Assembly (NCBI GenBank): GCA_030704615.1
Contig: CM060734.1
Coordinates: 41,618,042-41,682,041 of the forward strand
Reading direction: 5' to 3'
Length of the DNA stretch: 64,000 nucleotides
DNA from: Takakia lepidozioides
Taxonomy: Eukaryota; Streptophyta; Takakiopsida; Takakiales; Takakiaceae
Made by a program: the position numbers and the translations under genes. The notes beneath the pieces are model-generated. The model was not told where the DNA came from, did no database searches, and worked only from the letters and a program-made list of their open reading frames with translations. Shown here piece after piece: positions 20,661 through 32,327 of this stretch (positions within the stretch are counted from its first letter, which is position 1; each line of letters opens with the position of its first letter).

Positions 20661-21237
20661 ACTAGCATATATGACTACGGATCTTTACACGTGGTAAAAA
20701 TATGGATAAAGAATGTCGTGTCATATACTGCCACGTGTTCTGGTTTGAGCAAGAGTGATGTCACGTGTCATCAAGATTGTTTTCCGAAATAGTTTATATT
20801 TTTAATGTTTATATTTTAGTTTTTAGTTTTCATTTAATATTTAAAAGAACAGGGAGATTGCAGCCTTGGATTTTTTTTTTAAATGGTATTATTTTTAATA
20901 TTATTATTTAAAATGAAAGTGAATTAAATGATTTAAAATCTTCATTACATGGTGAAATTCCAACATGAAAACAGAATGGATCCCTCCTGCATACTATCAA
21001 CCACAAGGAGAATGAAAATAGTCAACTACAAGGAAATACAAGCCCTATAAATCACATTACAAAAATCCAAATGAGACCAATGTCCCAATGGACACCTCAA
21101 AAGCCACAAGGTCAAAAAATCCATGCCTCAAAAGGCCCAGCAAAAAACAAGCAAGCCCACACATGGGCTGAATTGTTGTAGCTAGTATGTTCTAGTGCTA
21201 TTAGAATCAAGAACTCTGTTAAACAGTGCAATACTGA

Positions 21238-24200
21238 CTATCCCTTCTGCAGCTCCATAAGTTTCAGTAACTTTAGACTCCAAAGTGTTGTCTGGCCAAC
21301 CACCTGCCCCAACTCGGTCTGTTTCCTAACACCATTCACATATGGTAGAGGGGTGTTACTGACACATGTCTCTTTGATGTACACACAGGCATAATCAAGG
21401 GGCACAGCAGGGTACCCGTAACCCACCACAGCACCTTGAAGAGCAACAATCAGCCCTACTCCACATTTCTTGCGTTTGGAGTTCACATCCAACAGCCGAA
21501 CCTCGTCACCCACCCTGAACTGTGATCCCAACTCCACACAAAAAAAAACACGATGTGAAAACCCATGACATACACACGACTAGGACACTCAACATTTGCG
21601 AATTAAAGAGAGCCCCAAGGTTGGAAAAAATAAAACAAACAAGACAAGGGCCTGGACTTACTCCATTTGCAGTCTCCAATGGTTGTGAGACCTCTTTTGG
21701 GGGGCTACTCGCCGGGTTGACATTCTTGCCCCTGGTCTGTACCGGCTTGTCGACAATATCACCTTTGTTTGTCACAAGTTCATGTGTCACAAACCAGAGA
21801 ACAACCAGGAAAGCATTGAGCAAACATGAATAGTGAATAGAAACAAAATCCAAGTATGAATCAAACAAAAAAAACCAACATGAAAACTTGCAAAGAAAAC
21901 CTAGCATTAATCAAGCAATCGAGGAGAAGCATCCAGGAAAGCAATGCAATGAATGAACCCACAAAATTGTAGCCTCTGGAGCATTGTCAGAATGTTTGTA
22001 CCTTCACAGTAGCAGTGTTGTATGGTTGTTGTCCGAAAACAGGCTGAGACTCCAAAAACTTGGGAATACTGGCAGCTTTCGATGCCTTCCACAAGAAAGG
22101 CCACAACACCTCTGTTAGATACTCATCAGTTGGTGAATCTGGTTGCACTTTCCATGGCTCTGGAAAAATCCCACTGAAGGGAGGATTGTTTGCCGCATTT
22201 CTTGGTGTGTCGTCAACAAGAACAGTGTCCTCATAAGTCCATTCTGGCCAGTCTGCCCACACTCTAGACAAGTTCTTGAAATATAATGGCTTTGAATCAG
22301 ACCCCTTACGGCATGGGAGGACTGGATCCTTGTCACAGTGAAGGGCATCCCACTGGAAAACCAGCTTAGTGTGGGCTGCAAAAATATAATCCACCATTGG
22401 GAAGAAGTTGCGAGCTTGACAACAAGACCACACCGCCACCTCAAAGTGTTCAAAACACTTTTGCAAAAAGTCATAACAGTGTGGTCTCAAAACTACCATC
22501 TTCTTGCCACACATCTTCCCCACAAAACCTTTGGGAAGGGATGCAGGCCCATTAGCAGAATGAAAAGATTCACATAACAGACCATTTAAGTCCAGAATTA
22601 GTAAATGCTTCCTCGTTGGTCCAGGAAGTAAACTGTCATTTGGCTTCAACATGTGAGCAGGAGAAATTAAAGCAACCTGCTTTTTGTTATGTCCCCGTCT
22701 GCATCTTCCTCCCCATTTAAACTCCCACATACCTGCATACCAGAATCCGGTGTGCCCGGCGGCTCTGTCATCATTGCCCCTTGGACTGCTACTGCCTTTG
22801 TACGTGGCAAGGGCTGAATTTCCACGTATACCTCACAGCTGGCCTTCCCTGTATCCTGCTGCTGCTCGGTCAAATTCAAAAGATCATCAGTGACAGGAAG
22901 ACATAAGGGCTTAGAGTGAGGACCAGTTACCGTCTGAAATTGGGATTCCAAACATTTTGATACTGTCACAGTAGACGCATCCATCGTAGATGTCACTGGT
23001 CCTGCGCCTGGTAGATTAATCCCCAATCTGGTCACAATGGCTTTCTGGTTCTCAATCATACTCTGCATCTGTAATTTTAATTCTGCCATGTCACGTCCTT
23101 GTGATTCCACCAGTTTGTCCAAGCCATCCATCCTGCCAACTACTGTAGAATATGCGAGACTTCCCTCCTGCCAATCCATGAAAACTTGCCCCAGTATGAA
23201 TCAAACAAAAAAAACCTAGCATGAACAACCATTGGAAAGAAAACCCAGGCCAAAAGCCTGGAAAAAAACCCTAGCAACCTATGATGCAGCAACCACTCTA
23301 GCAAACGTGGAAAACACACTTACCTGCCTGTCACTCCCAGCTGACAATCGTGACACTGAACCCTCTTGAATTTCATATAATGTAGGAGGGCACCCTGATA
23401 GTGTTTCCTACAAATTAATCCATGCCACAAACAAACCCATGCCACAAGTCGTGCTTCCACCATTGCCTTCCCACCACGGCCAGTCTTGGTAGGATTCTGA
23501 ATTGCACCATTTGCCTTCTTCATGTTGCCCGACACTTTGTGGAACACCTCTGTCTGCCAGTAACTTACAAGCTTGTTCCATACCTCGTCAGATACAGTAA
23601 TGGGTTTCCCCTTACCACCCAACCACGCAGTGTGTGCTTCATAACGCTGGCTCTTCATTATTCTGCCAATTGTTTGTTTTAGGTGGAAGTCTTTTAACTT
23701 GTGTGGCGTATATGAAAATAGCTTAGCCAGGTGATCTCTGATTTCGTATGCAACTTCATCAGGTTGGTTGTTGATGGCAAGGGAACAATCTAGCTTGCGA
23801 TAAGCCTGTCCTTTAAGGGCAGCGTGCCATACATTCCGGGTCTGACCATACGGGGCTCCTATGGAGGAGCACCATATTGACCCTGACCATACTGAGTGCC
23901 AGACTATGGGTACTGAGGCATACCATAATAAGGTGGGGGTACTGGTGGCACAGAACCCACAACGATGGGAGAGTTAGGGCCACCTCCTGCGTTCTTGTGG
24001 GCGCCATCTCCATTGCTAGCAGCAGGGATCGTGGATCCAGTGCGCTTGTGCTTGCCCTGAAAAGAAATTCCCCCAGTATAATGTGGGTGATTACACATAC
24101 ATATAGGCAGCAAGCAGCAAATCCTTGAATTCAATATAACAAACTGGAAGCACATATCATTTGTAAAGACAAGATTACCCAAAACTCAGTATGATCTTGG

Positions 24201-25430
24201 GCAGTAAATCTCCCAAATTTGATTGGCCCCAATGATGTCCTCCCAGTACATTTTTGAACCCTCTTAGGTATGGGGTGTTCCTGAAATCCATAGCAAGAAT
24301 TCAAATGGACAAACCTGATGGGTCCATGAGAAGTATCCCTCCAAGTTTTACTGATATTCTGGGTGCATAAGTAACCCAAGTATCTCTATAAGTAGCCATT
24401 GTAGCTTAGTACCAGGACGTTGGTTTCATGGGGCAAAGAATTTGAACACACCTGAAGTCAACATTGGCCTGACATCATGCCTTTGGCACTTCAACTTGTC
24501 TAGTGGAAATCATTTGTGATTGTGCCTTGGCTGACCCCTGCATTGTCCAACTTCCATGTCTTGACAGACATACCCTATCTCTTCATGATCTTACCATACC
24601 CTATATCTTCATGATCTTACCATACCCTATCTCTTCGTGATTTTACCAAAAACATACATAATTTGAATCATGGTCATTGTGAAGAACTATAACTCACAGA
24701 TGGAGAAGGTGTTCGTAGTGTAGATGATGGGCGTTTTTGTCTGCGACATGAGCATGGGCATGTTCTCCTCGGCTTGCCGTGGCATCCGCCGACGACGCAC
24801 TCGCCTCGCACTGGCGTGGGAGGAGTGGATCGTCCTCATAGTCCTCAGAAGAGCCCTCATGCAGAATCGTAGTCTTCATCGTCTTCAGTCTGGCACTTTG
24901 CCTTGCAGGACCTTGATCCCTAGCTTTTTCCTTCGGAGCGCGTGGCTTGCGAGGGCGATTCGCTCCCGCAAGCCTGCACAAACACCTCCATGACCTCCCT
25001 CTCAAACAATCACAAACAAATGCAAGCATACATACCCTAATACTCTTAAGCCTACGCTGAACCACAGCCGCACCCTACCAGGACGTAATGGCTGCCCACG
25101 AATGACGGCGGACATCTCCCGCCTAATGACACACCCTCCTCAAACCTAATCGTCACTCACTGCATGTTGTTTGCCTCTCTGTTTGTACAAGTCGCAGCTA
25201 CTCGCCCCCATTTGTGCTATGAAGCTTATGATCGCTGTAGGAAGGTTAGAGGATAAGGCGAATCGCAAGTTTAGTGGGTGGGTATCCAAAGTCAGGAACT
25301 AAACTCACCCATCTATCGACTGCTTGAACGTTGCTTCCACCTCCTTTATGGCAGCAATCCGGCGCTCTCGGAACTTCTCGTACTCAGTGAGAGGGACTGT
25401 CACTTCGAAGACCTTCCGCTTCACCATGGA
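21238..25430 (-). CDS. CACTA accessory gene: Ptta/En/Spm-like, coiled coil, FCP1/NIF HAD domain, DUF8039-like
   Basis: Multi-exon minus-strand gene. Likely exons: 25430-25311 (start MVKRKVFEVTV, donor GGTGAG); about 24970-24697 (basic NRPRKPRAPKEKAR then acidic); about 24060-23830 (Gly/Pro-rich, one stop); 23826-23320 with a Ptta/En/Spm-type domain (VSDEVWNKLVSYWQTEVF); about 23185-22733 with a heptad region (MAELKLQMQSMIENQ); 22676-22002; about 21757-21670; 21519-21238. The 22676-22002 exon encodes an NLI-interacting/FCP1-like HAD domain: LLILDLNGLLCE, VVLRPHCYDFLQ, VAVWSCCQARN, TVLVDDTP. The usual DxD nucleophile motif is DLN here, so catalysis is doubtful. The last exon (VGDEVRLLDVN to VGQTTLWSLKLL) resembles DUF8039. 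The 56-base intron 22732-22677 keeps frame. An extra segment at 24380-24180 is uncertain. Confidence 0.65.
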
Positions 25431-25551
25431 CACTCAAAACGATACTTATAGTATACTATAGATATAGAAATAGCACATTGGCAGCTGGTGCAAAACTAGA
25501 GACAATGCACTGTGCGTAGCATGCAAAGAGGGAAGGGGTGACGTTCAAAGC

Positions 25552-28500
25552 ATGTACAGTGCAGGTGGCGACCGGATGCGTAGGCGTAGAATAGATGACC
25601 GTCTATGGCGAATGGAAGAAGCTTATGCCACAAGGAATGGGCATACAAAAATGCTATGCAACTGCGATGAGTGTCATGGAGGAAAAGTACTGTTGTTGGA
25701 AACAGTGAGGAATCATTACATGATACACGGGAGGGATCCTCTTCTCCAACGCTGTTCTCTTCCGGTAAGATCGCCACTTTCCCTTCAGCACTTTAGTTTG
25801 AATTTTGAATGCAACGATCCTCTTCTCCACATGTCGACATTTCGTTGGGTGATTGTAGTCAAGAAGTCATAAGATACAGACGTGACTATGACTACGCCAC
25901 TTCCGTTATCACTTTAATTAATGCACATGTCGTGTTTTCATTGGTCATGTGTAGTCATGTAGTCATATATGACTAAGTAAGTGACTGCAACTATGACTTC
26001 AATGGCTACAAATGTCGTGTTTTGATTGGGTGTATATTCATAAGATACATACGTAAATATGACTGCATCACTGCAACGTCACCGTGCCTCCTATGTCATA
26101 ATATGAACAAGTGTCACATCGTTGTTGGTCCACTCACAAGATGACTATTGGGATGCAGGGATGTGAATATTCAGATGATGAAGACGAAGGCCCTGCGGCA
26201 TAGCGGGAGCCCAATGTCACAGAGAACGCGATGAGAGTGGTGGATTGGAGGTAGAAATGCAACGTGCATTGCAGGAAGCGTTTCTCTTTGCAGATGCAAA
26301 CAGAGAGGACCCCATTCATGGTGGAACCGATCACCATTTGTCGATCATGACGATGATCTCGACGATTCCGGAGACAATGAATTTGATGAGAATGCTCACC
26401 TGCACGTTGATCCCGAGTATGATAAACTCTTCCGACAGTCGCAATGTCCACTTTTTGAAGGGTGCTCCATCAGCCGGCTGCAAGCAACTTTGACGTTACT
26501 GAACGCATGCACTACCCACAAGTGCACCAATGCATTTGTGGATGAGCTTCTGGGATTGTTGCGTAAGAGTTTTTTGCCTAAAGAGAATTCATTGCCGAAA
26601 ACTCACTATGAAGCAAAAACCATGATTGCCAAGATGGGATTGCAGTACACCATGATTCATGCCTGTGAGCGTGGTTGTGTACTCTTCCGTGGGGAGTATG
26701 AGAATGTAGACATTTGCCCAGTGTGCCGCAGTTCCCGTTACATTCCAGGTCGTGGAAGTTCGCCCAAGAAAGTATTGCGACACTTCCCTGTCATTCCAAG
26801 GTTGAAACGTATGTACCGATGTAAATCGATCGCTAACCTCATGACATGGCACGACAGACATAAGAGCCAGGATGGGTTGGTTCGACATCCAGCTGATAGC
26901 AAAGCATGGAGACACATTGACACCACATTTGAGGATTTTGCTGCAGAGCCACGATCTCTGCGATTTGGATTGGCCTTAGACGGTGTAAATCCCTACGGAG
27001 CTCAATCCACAAGTTGGAGCACATGGCCCGTTCTCTTGGTCAATTACAATCTGCCTCCGTGGTTAATGACCAAAAAGTTCTTTGTCATGTTAGCGCTACT
27101 GATTCCTGATAAGGAGTCTGTTACCTCGGACAACGTAGATGTTTACCTGATGCCCCTAGTGGAAGAGCTACTGGAACTATGGAGAGGGATTGCAGCTCAT
27201 GATGTTTCCCCGTCCTCGTGGTCAAAGCGAATTCACACTGAGGGCAGTGTTGATGTGGTCAATCCATGACTACCCTGCATATGGCTTGCTCTCAGGTCAA
27301 GTGACGAAAGGTTATGCTAGTTGTCCAGCTTGTGGACCCGGGGTGACTTCACAGCAGTTACACACATGTGGAAAAATTATTTTCCTAGGCCACCGAAGAT
27401 TTTTGGCCCGCAATCATCCATATAGAAGGTCAAGAATGTTCAATGGTGCTACTGAGCATGGAACTCCTCCAAAAACGCAGACTGGAACACAAATCAAGGA
27501 GCTTGCAACAGCTCGCACTGCATGGGTGGAAAACGGAGGGACGCCAGATAGCAGGACAGACCCAGCAAAAACTCATGGAGTTAAGCAATTGTCAATTTTA
27601 TATGTCTTACCTTATTGGGAGGTAATTCCTTCATGGCCTTTAAATTGGCTGTGTACATTTTTGCGTTTTCTGTTTAAATTGTGATGAGTAAATGCTCAAT
27701 AGCTTATGTGTTCATTTTGTAGGGTCTCCTCATCCGCCACACGTTTGACGCAATGCATTGCGAGAAGAACTTGGCTGAAAATATTATTAAAACTATCTTT
27801 GGTGAGAAAGACACATTGAAAGTTCGTCGTGATTTGGAGGTACTTGGGATGCGCCCGGAATTGTGGCTACAACGTGATCTTGACAGAGCAGATACGTTAA
27901 TTATGCCTCCTGCCCCTTATGTCCTCACTGAGGTTGAGTTACAAGTCTTTTTGGAGATTGTGCAGAACTTGAAAGTGCCAACAGGCTACGCATCAGCTTT
28001 CAAAAAGCATGTGGTGAAGAAGAAGTTGTCTGGCATGAAATCACATGACTATCATGTGCTCATGCAGCAAATTATACCGCTTGCTATCCGTGGGCTCATG
28101 GCAAGTGGTCCTCGAAGGGCCATTTTGCGAGTATGTCGTGTATTTAAGAAGTTGTGTGCAAAAGTGGTGAATCCTGTAGAGTATGAGGAATTGAGAACTG
28201 AAGCAGTTCTCACTCTGTGTCTTATAGAGAAGGAGTTCCCACCATCATTTTTTGATGTGATGACACATCTGGTTGTTCACATAGTGGATGAGTTGTACTT
28301 ATGCGGGCCCGTAGCATCTCGTTGGATGTACCCCATGGAGCGGGCAATGAAAGATATGAAGGGCTACATAAGAAACATGGCAAGGCCTGAGGGGAGCATG
28401 GCAGAAGGATACCAATTTGAAGAAGCATTGGGTTTTTGCACAGAATATATGGCAGGATTTGATGGAAGTGTACGAAGGGTGTGGGATGCAGATGAGGCAG

Positions 28501-29702
28501 AATCTGTGGAACGTGAAGTTGTGGAAGGAATTTCTAAAGCCCGAAAATTGAGTGACCTGTGTGATATTGTACATGAGTACATCATTCAAAACCATCCTCG
28601 TCTGTCAGTCATGTTGGGGTAAGAAATATATTTCATTGACATTCAGATTTCCAAGTTTTAGTCATTTATCATTAGTTGGCATATGGCGTCTTTTCAAATC
28701 TCCCACGCCACCTCTGTCAATCTCCTAGCTGACCCTTGGATTGTGACAGGATATATGAAGCAGAGTCCACACGGATAGAAGCCAGACGACGCTTGTTTCG
28801 TGAGGAGCAAGGGCTGGAAGGCATGAGCAATCCCACGACAATTAAGTACCCTCCTGATTTGCATCCTTGTCCTCCATTTGCTGTTTGGCTCCCTCAAGGT
28901 GTACGGGATCATCTCTCAATTCAATCAGATGGGCTTGATCCTACAACACGTGAGGAATTACTGGATCTTTCAAGGCCTCCATCATTTACTGCCCTGTCAT
29001 TCAAGAGTATGACAGCGTATGGTAACCATTACAGGGTTACATCCCCGGCATGAACACAACAAGTATGGTGTCTTTTGATTGTGGAGTCTCATCTGTTTTC
29101 CAGCACCAGCCCATTACCAACAATTCAGGCAATGACATGGAGGAACCTACAAGATATGTGGGTCTTATAAGGGAGATTTTGCAAATTGACTATGGCCAAA
29201 CATAGCCTATAGTGTTTTTGTGTTCGTGGGTACGGGCGAGTCGCGTGGGTCGTCAACCTATGTCAATGAAGCAGGATGATGCTGGCTTCACACTTGTCAA
29301 TTTTAACCGTATGCTTCCACCTTCTGAGCAACCTTTTGTGTTTCCTGGCCAGGTTGATCAAGTGTTTTTTTCTGATTGTGTGAAGGAGCCGGGGTGGAAA
29401 GTCGTCCTGGAGAAGAGCCCCGAGCACGTAGAGTGGTCTGCGACATATCAATTGATAATGATGATGTGGCGGAAGTGGAAGGATTGTTAGCCCCACAAAG
29501 ACTAGAGGAGACTCTGGTTACTGATGGCCCAACATGCAGCCGAGCGGTACCGGTTACTCCAGAGCAGGTGGCCTCCTTGTACCTCCGAGCACCCCGTATA
29601 CGTGGTGATGATGTTCAGCCAACCCTTGGACAAGATCAAGTCTGTGATGAAGACAGTGATACATGTAGTGACCCAGACATAGATGAGGATGATGAAGATT
29701 AG
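25552..29702 (+). pseudogene. CACTA transposase TNP2 (Transposase_21, DUF4218, DUF4216)
   Basis: First exon 25552-25764 with the N-terminal CNCDECHG finger and the VRNHYMIHGRDP block; intron 25765-26158 (GTAAGA to GCAG). After broken frames (stop near 26199, shift near 26320) the Transposase_21 core runs from 26450: LTLLNACTTHKC, YTMIHACERGCVLFRGEY, CPVC, DTTFEDFAAEPRSLRFGL. The frame shifts near 27200, then FTLRAVLMWSIHDYPAYG and CPACG follow. Intron 27621-27721. Next exon 27722-28620 carries the DUF4218 region with FDAMHCEKNLAENI, VVHIVDEL and WMYPMERAMKDMKGYIRN. The last part (28750-29702) has a DUF4216 domain (YVGLIREILQIDYGQ, FPGQVDQVFF) and an acidic tail, with stops. It catalyses excision and insertion in En/Spm elements; this copy is disabled by at least three lesions. 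Confidence 0.9.
25855..26110. promoter_or_regulatory. Cluster of ATGACTA/TAGTCAT motifs inside the first TNP2 intron
   Basis: The intron carries at least eight ATGACTA or TAGTCAT motifs (GTAGTCATGTAGTCATATATGACTA lies within it, given here only by position near 25950), the same words as in both subterminal regions. It also has two copies of a TGTCGTGTTTT(C/G)ATTGG block and two of CATAAGATACA. It may bind the TNPA-like protein and feed back on transposase expression; that role is inferred. Confidence 0.4.
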
Positions 29703-29789
29703 ATATGCGCGATTTGTGCACTCCAGTTATAGACCATGCATGATAGTTTAAGGTGGTAACACTCCCTTCGCATTCCCATTAAGATATCA

Positions 29790-31060
29790 TGCTTGGACAC
29801 TGGATTTTATGATCAATTATGGAGTGCTTTCCTTTCAGCACCCTTTATTCATTTGTTGTTGCAATTGGCTTTGGACCAACCCGTGCTGGTACCATTGCCA
29901 TGGGTTCTGCCTGCAATGTTTTCTTGCCATGGATTCGGCACACGTCACGAAAGGCCATCCAGACCATCCTCTGGAAATGCTCCAATGTTTTTTCAAACAT
30001 CTCCACATTGCAATGGATACAACACTGACATTAGATGAGTGAAAGTGAGACTAGACCTCCAGCCAGCCGGCTTTCCCACATCAAATTGAAGGGGATCTGT
30101 AGATTATAGATAACGGCTGTTGCCTTCTCAATGTCTTTTCCAATCACCTCTGCAATGAACTGGGGTATAAGATCCTTCAAATCACAAGTTTGAGCATCAC
30201 GCACAAGCCACTTACGGGGATAGAGTTTCCAATGCGAACCATTGGTCTTTTATTGATAGCATTGTTGTAAAATACATGGACCAACATGGTCAATTTCGGG
30301 AATGACATATAGTACGCTTTCATGTACTATGTAAGCATGCAACTATGTACCAGGGACGTGGCTTGTTCGCCACTTAACCTGTTTGCCCATTCAGCCATCT
30401 CCACATTGTCATGGATTTTGCATGCTGGATTGTGAGGCCATCCACACCGTCCTCTGGAAAATGCTATCATGGGGTTTCAGCTATGTCCACATTTCCCTGG
30501 ATTATGCCTGCACGAAGCAAGGCCAACTGCATTCAGCACCCTCCACTTTATTATAGTATTGCAGCAACATTCAAAGCACTTCAATTTGTATCCATCGAAA
30601 ACATCTAGGCTGGAAAAAGACATTGTTGCAGCAGAACTTAGGAAAGTACTTCTCCCCTTCCACTACACACGTGAAATGAAAGAAGCCAACCAACAGCATA
30701 CCAGCCAAGAAAATATGAAACCAGCCAAGAAAAGAGCCAATATATGCAGTGAAGGTCGACACTAAATGAAACTTATCCAACACTTACATTAGAGGAGGGA
30801 AGCTAAGTCTTACCTCCATAAGCTTGCCCACATCAAATTTGGGAGCTTTCAGAATTTTTCCTTTCCGGTTGAATGAACTTGGTTACAAGATCCTTCAAAT
30901 CACAAGTTTGAGCTACACACACAATGAACTTACAGGGATTGAGCTTCCAATGCGAACCAGAAGTCTTATATTGATAGCATTGTTGTAAAACACATGGACC
31001 AACAATGACAATCTCTGGAATGACATATAGTACAATAATGACATATAGTACAGCATGCCG
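29790..31060 (-). repeat. Internal degenerate duplication in the right arm of the CACTA element
   Basis: Segment 30060-30330 recurs at 30825-31045 with about 75-80 per cent identity by eye. Segments 29870-30030 and 30400-30540 also share CCATGGATT...CCTCTGGAAA(A)TGC-type text. On the minus strand both long copies encode a similar peptide (VLQQCYQYKTSGSHWKLNP and a CDLKDL block), so they may derive from one captured or accessory coding exon. I do not recognise the protein. Confidence 0.55.
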
Positions 31061-31735
31061 CTTCCAGTTGACCATCTACCCATGTAGGTTTCTTGTAACT
31101 ATCCTTCCATAGGGAATCATAGGTAATGTGGAGCTTGAAATCCAGCCCTCTTGGATGAATCTGGACCCACACTCTATCCCTGCTCCTTCAGCTATCCATG
31201 CCTCTGACAGCCTACAATTCTACCAGCAAACACCCCAACAATACTGGTGTGGAGTTCTTCCCCAAAACACCCCAACCCTACTTATCACAATCTGAAATGC
31301 ATCTGCTTCTTCTCTGTAGTCCAACAGGCATTTGCCTTTTTGTCTCCATTGTCCCACCATTGGGGTCGGAAAGTGTTCACCCCAAAGCTTCTCCTCACCT
31401 CTATTATATGTTTTTGGATACTTCCCTGCTGCCACACTAGCAATAACTTGCCAAAGTCACTCCAAACCACCACAGATCTACCCAACGACCTAACTTACAG
31501 AATTCAATATGCATCTTGCGGCCGAGTCTGATGAGAGGGCAACACAGGCTGAAATAGGTTGAAGAAGAAGGTGCCCTACCACATTGTCCTGACCCATGGA
31601 GGATTTGACCGATGACCTCTTGTGTGTGCTGCTTGTGTCTGTAGTCAGGTAATGTCGGATTGGTCTGTGAGATCGAACCACTACGGCGTAGCTGAGTAGA
31701 TTGAAACACGCTTGCTAAGACTAAGCTGACTCTCC
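31060..31735 (-). repeat. Sequence shared with the upstream region of the PPR gene
   Basis: Read on the minus strand from 31735 leftward this stretch matches 42355-43050 and 43490-43680: same CTTGGGAGAGTCAGCTT start, same CAATCCGACATTACCTGAC block, same VWVQ...HPRGLDFKL and YDSLWKDSYKKP peptide. It lies between the TNP2 gene and the right end of the CACTA element. Either the transposon captured it, or both sites carry copies of another repeat. Confidence 0.75.
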
Positions 31736-32327
31736 CAAGAACGGCGAGCTCGCTTCTCCTCGTCTCGTCTCCTCCTCCTATTCTCTTTCGTGCATCATTT
31801 GCTCAACGCCTCCATCCCACGCCCCTGCATATCCTGCTATCATCGCGTTCCATCCCTCAGCTATGTGGTGTGGCGTAGGAGACAAAAAAACGCCAAGTCC
31901 CAGCCCTCCTTTCTGTTCACGATTACACTAATGGACAACCTTATTAACAATTTTTTAACTTTTTTAAACCTAATGGGCAACCTTATTTGCATTATATGTG
32001 CCTTCAAAATGACACGTGTAGTGATGTAGTCGTATAAATAGAGCTCTGAAACCATCTTCAGTCATGGAGTCATAAGATTCCATGAAACGTCGTCCACGTG
32101 TAGTCAAACATATCACACTAGTCATATAAACCATCCCTGTCATCATGGTCAACAATGTTTGACCAATGCTCCCTAACTTTCCGGAGTCATGTAGTGATAT
32201 CCACTACTACAAAGTCATAAAACTAAAACTGTAATGCATTTCAGCGCTCTGTAGTCATCTACCTAGTGCAGTTTTTATGACTCCGCCAAAGCCGTAGTCC
32301 TAAAAACGCTCATCTCTTGTAGTGTAC

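Larger units (their letters stand above)
20076..32324 (+). mobile_element. CACTA (En/Spm) DNA transposon, 12.2 kb
   Basis: It interrupts gag of element B. TAC at 20073-20075 and at 32325-32327 is the 3-bp target duplication typical of CACTA elements, and removing the insert restores collinearity with element A. The right end on the minus strand reads CACTACAAGAGATGAGCG, the canonical terminus. The left end starts at GTTTTTATGAC, matching the terminal repeat only from about base 18, so some 17 bases of the left terminus are missing. Both subterminal regions carry many ATGACTA/TAGTCAT motifs. Inside are a TNP2 transposase gene (plus) and an accessory gene (minus) facing away from a shared start region near 25.43-25.55 kb. 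Frameshifts in TNP2 and the lost end suggest an inactive copy. Confidence 0.92.

Noticed and set aside
22667-22730. Two separate minus-strand genes (coiled-coil protein and HAD protein)
   Set aside because: A good donor (CAG|GTATGT) and acceptor (AGCAG|GTT) 56 bases apart join the frames in phase, so one gene is simpler.
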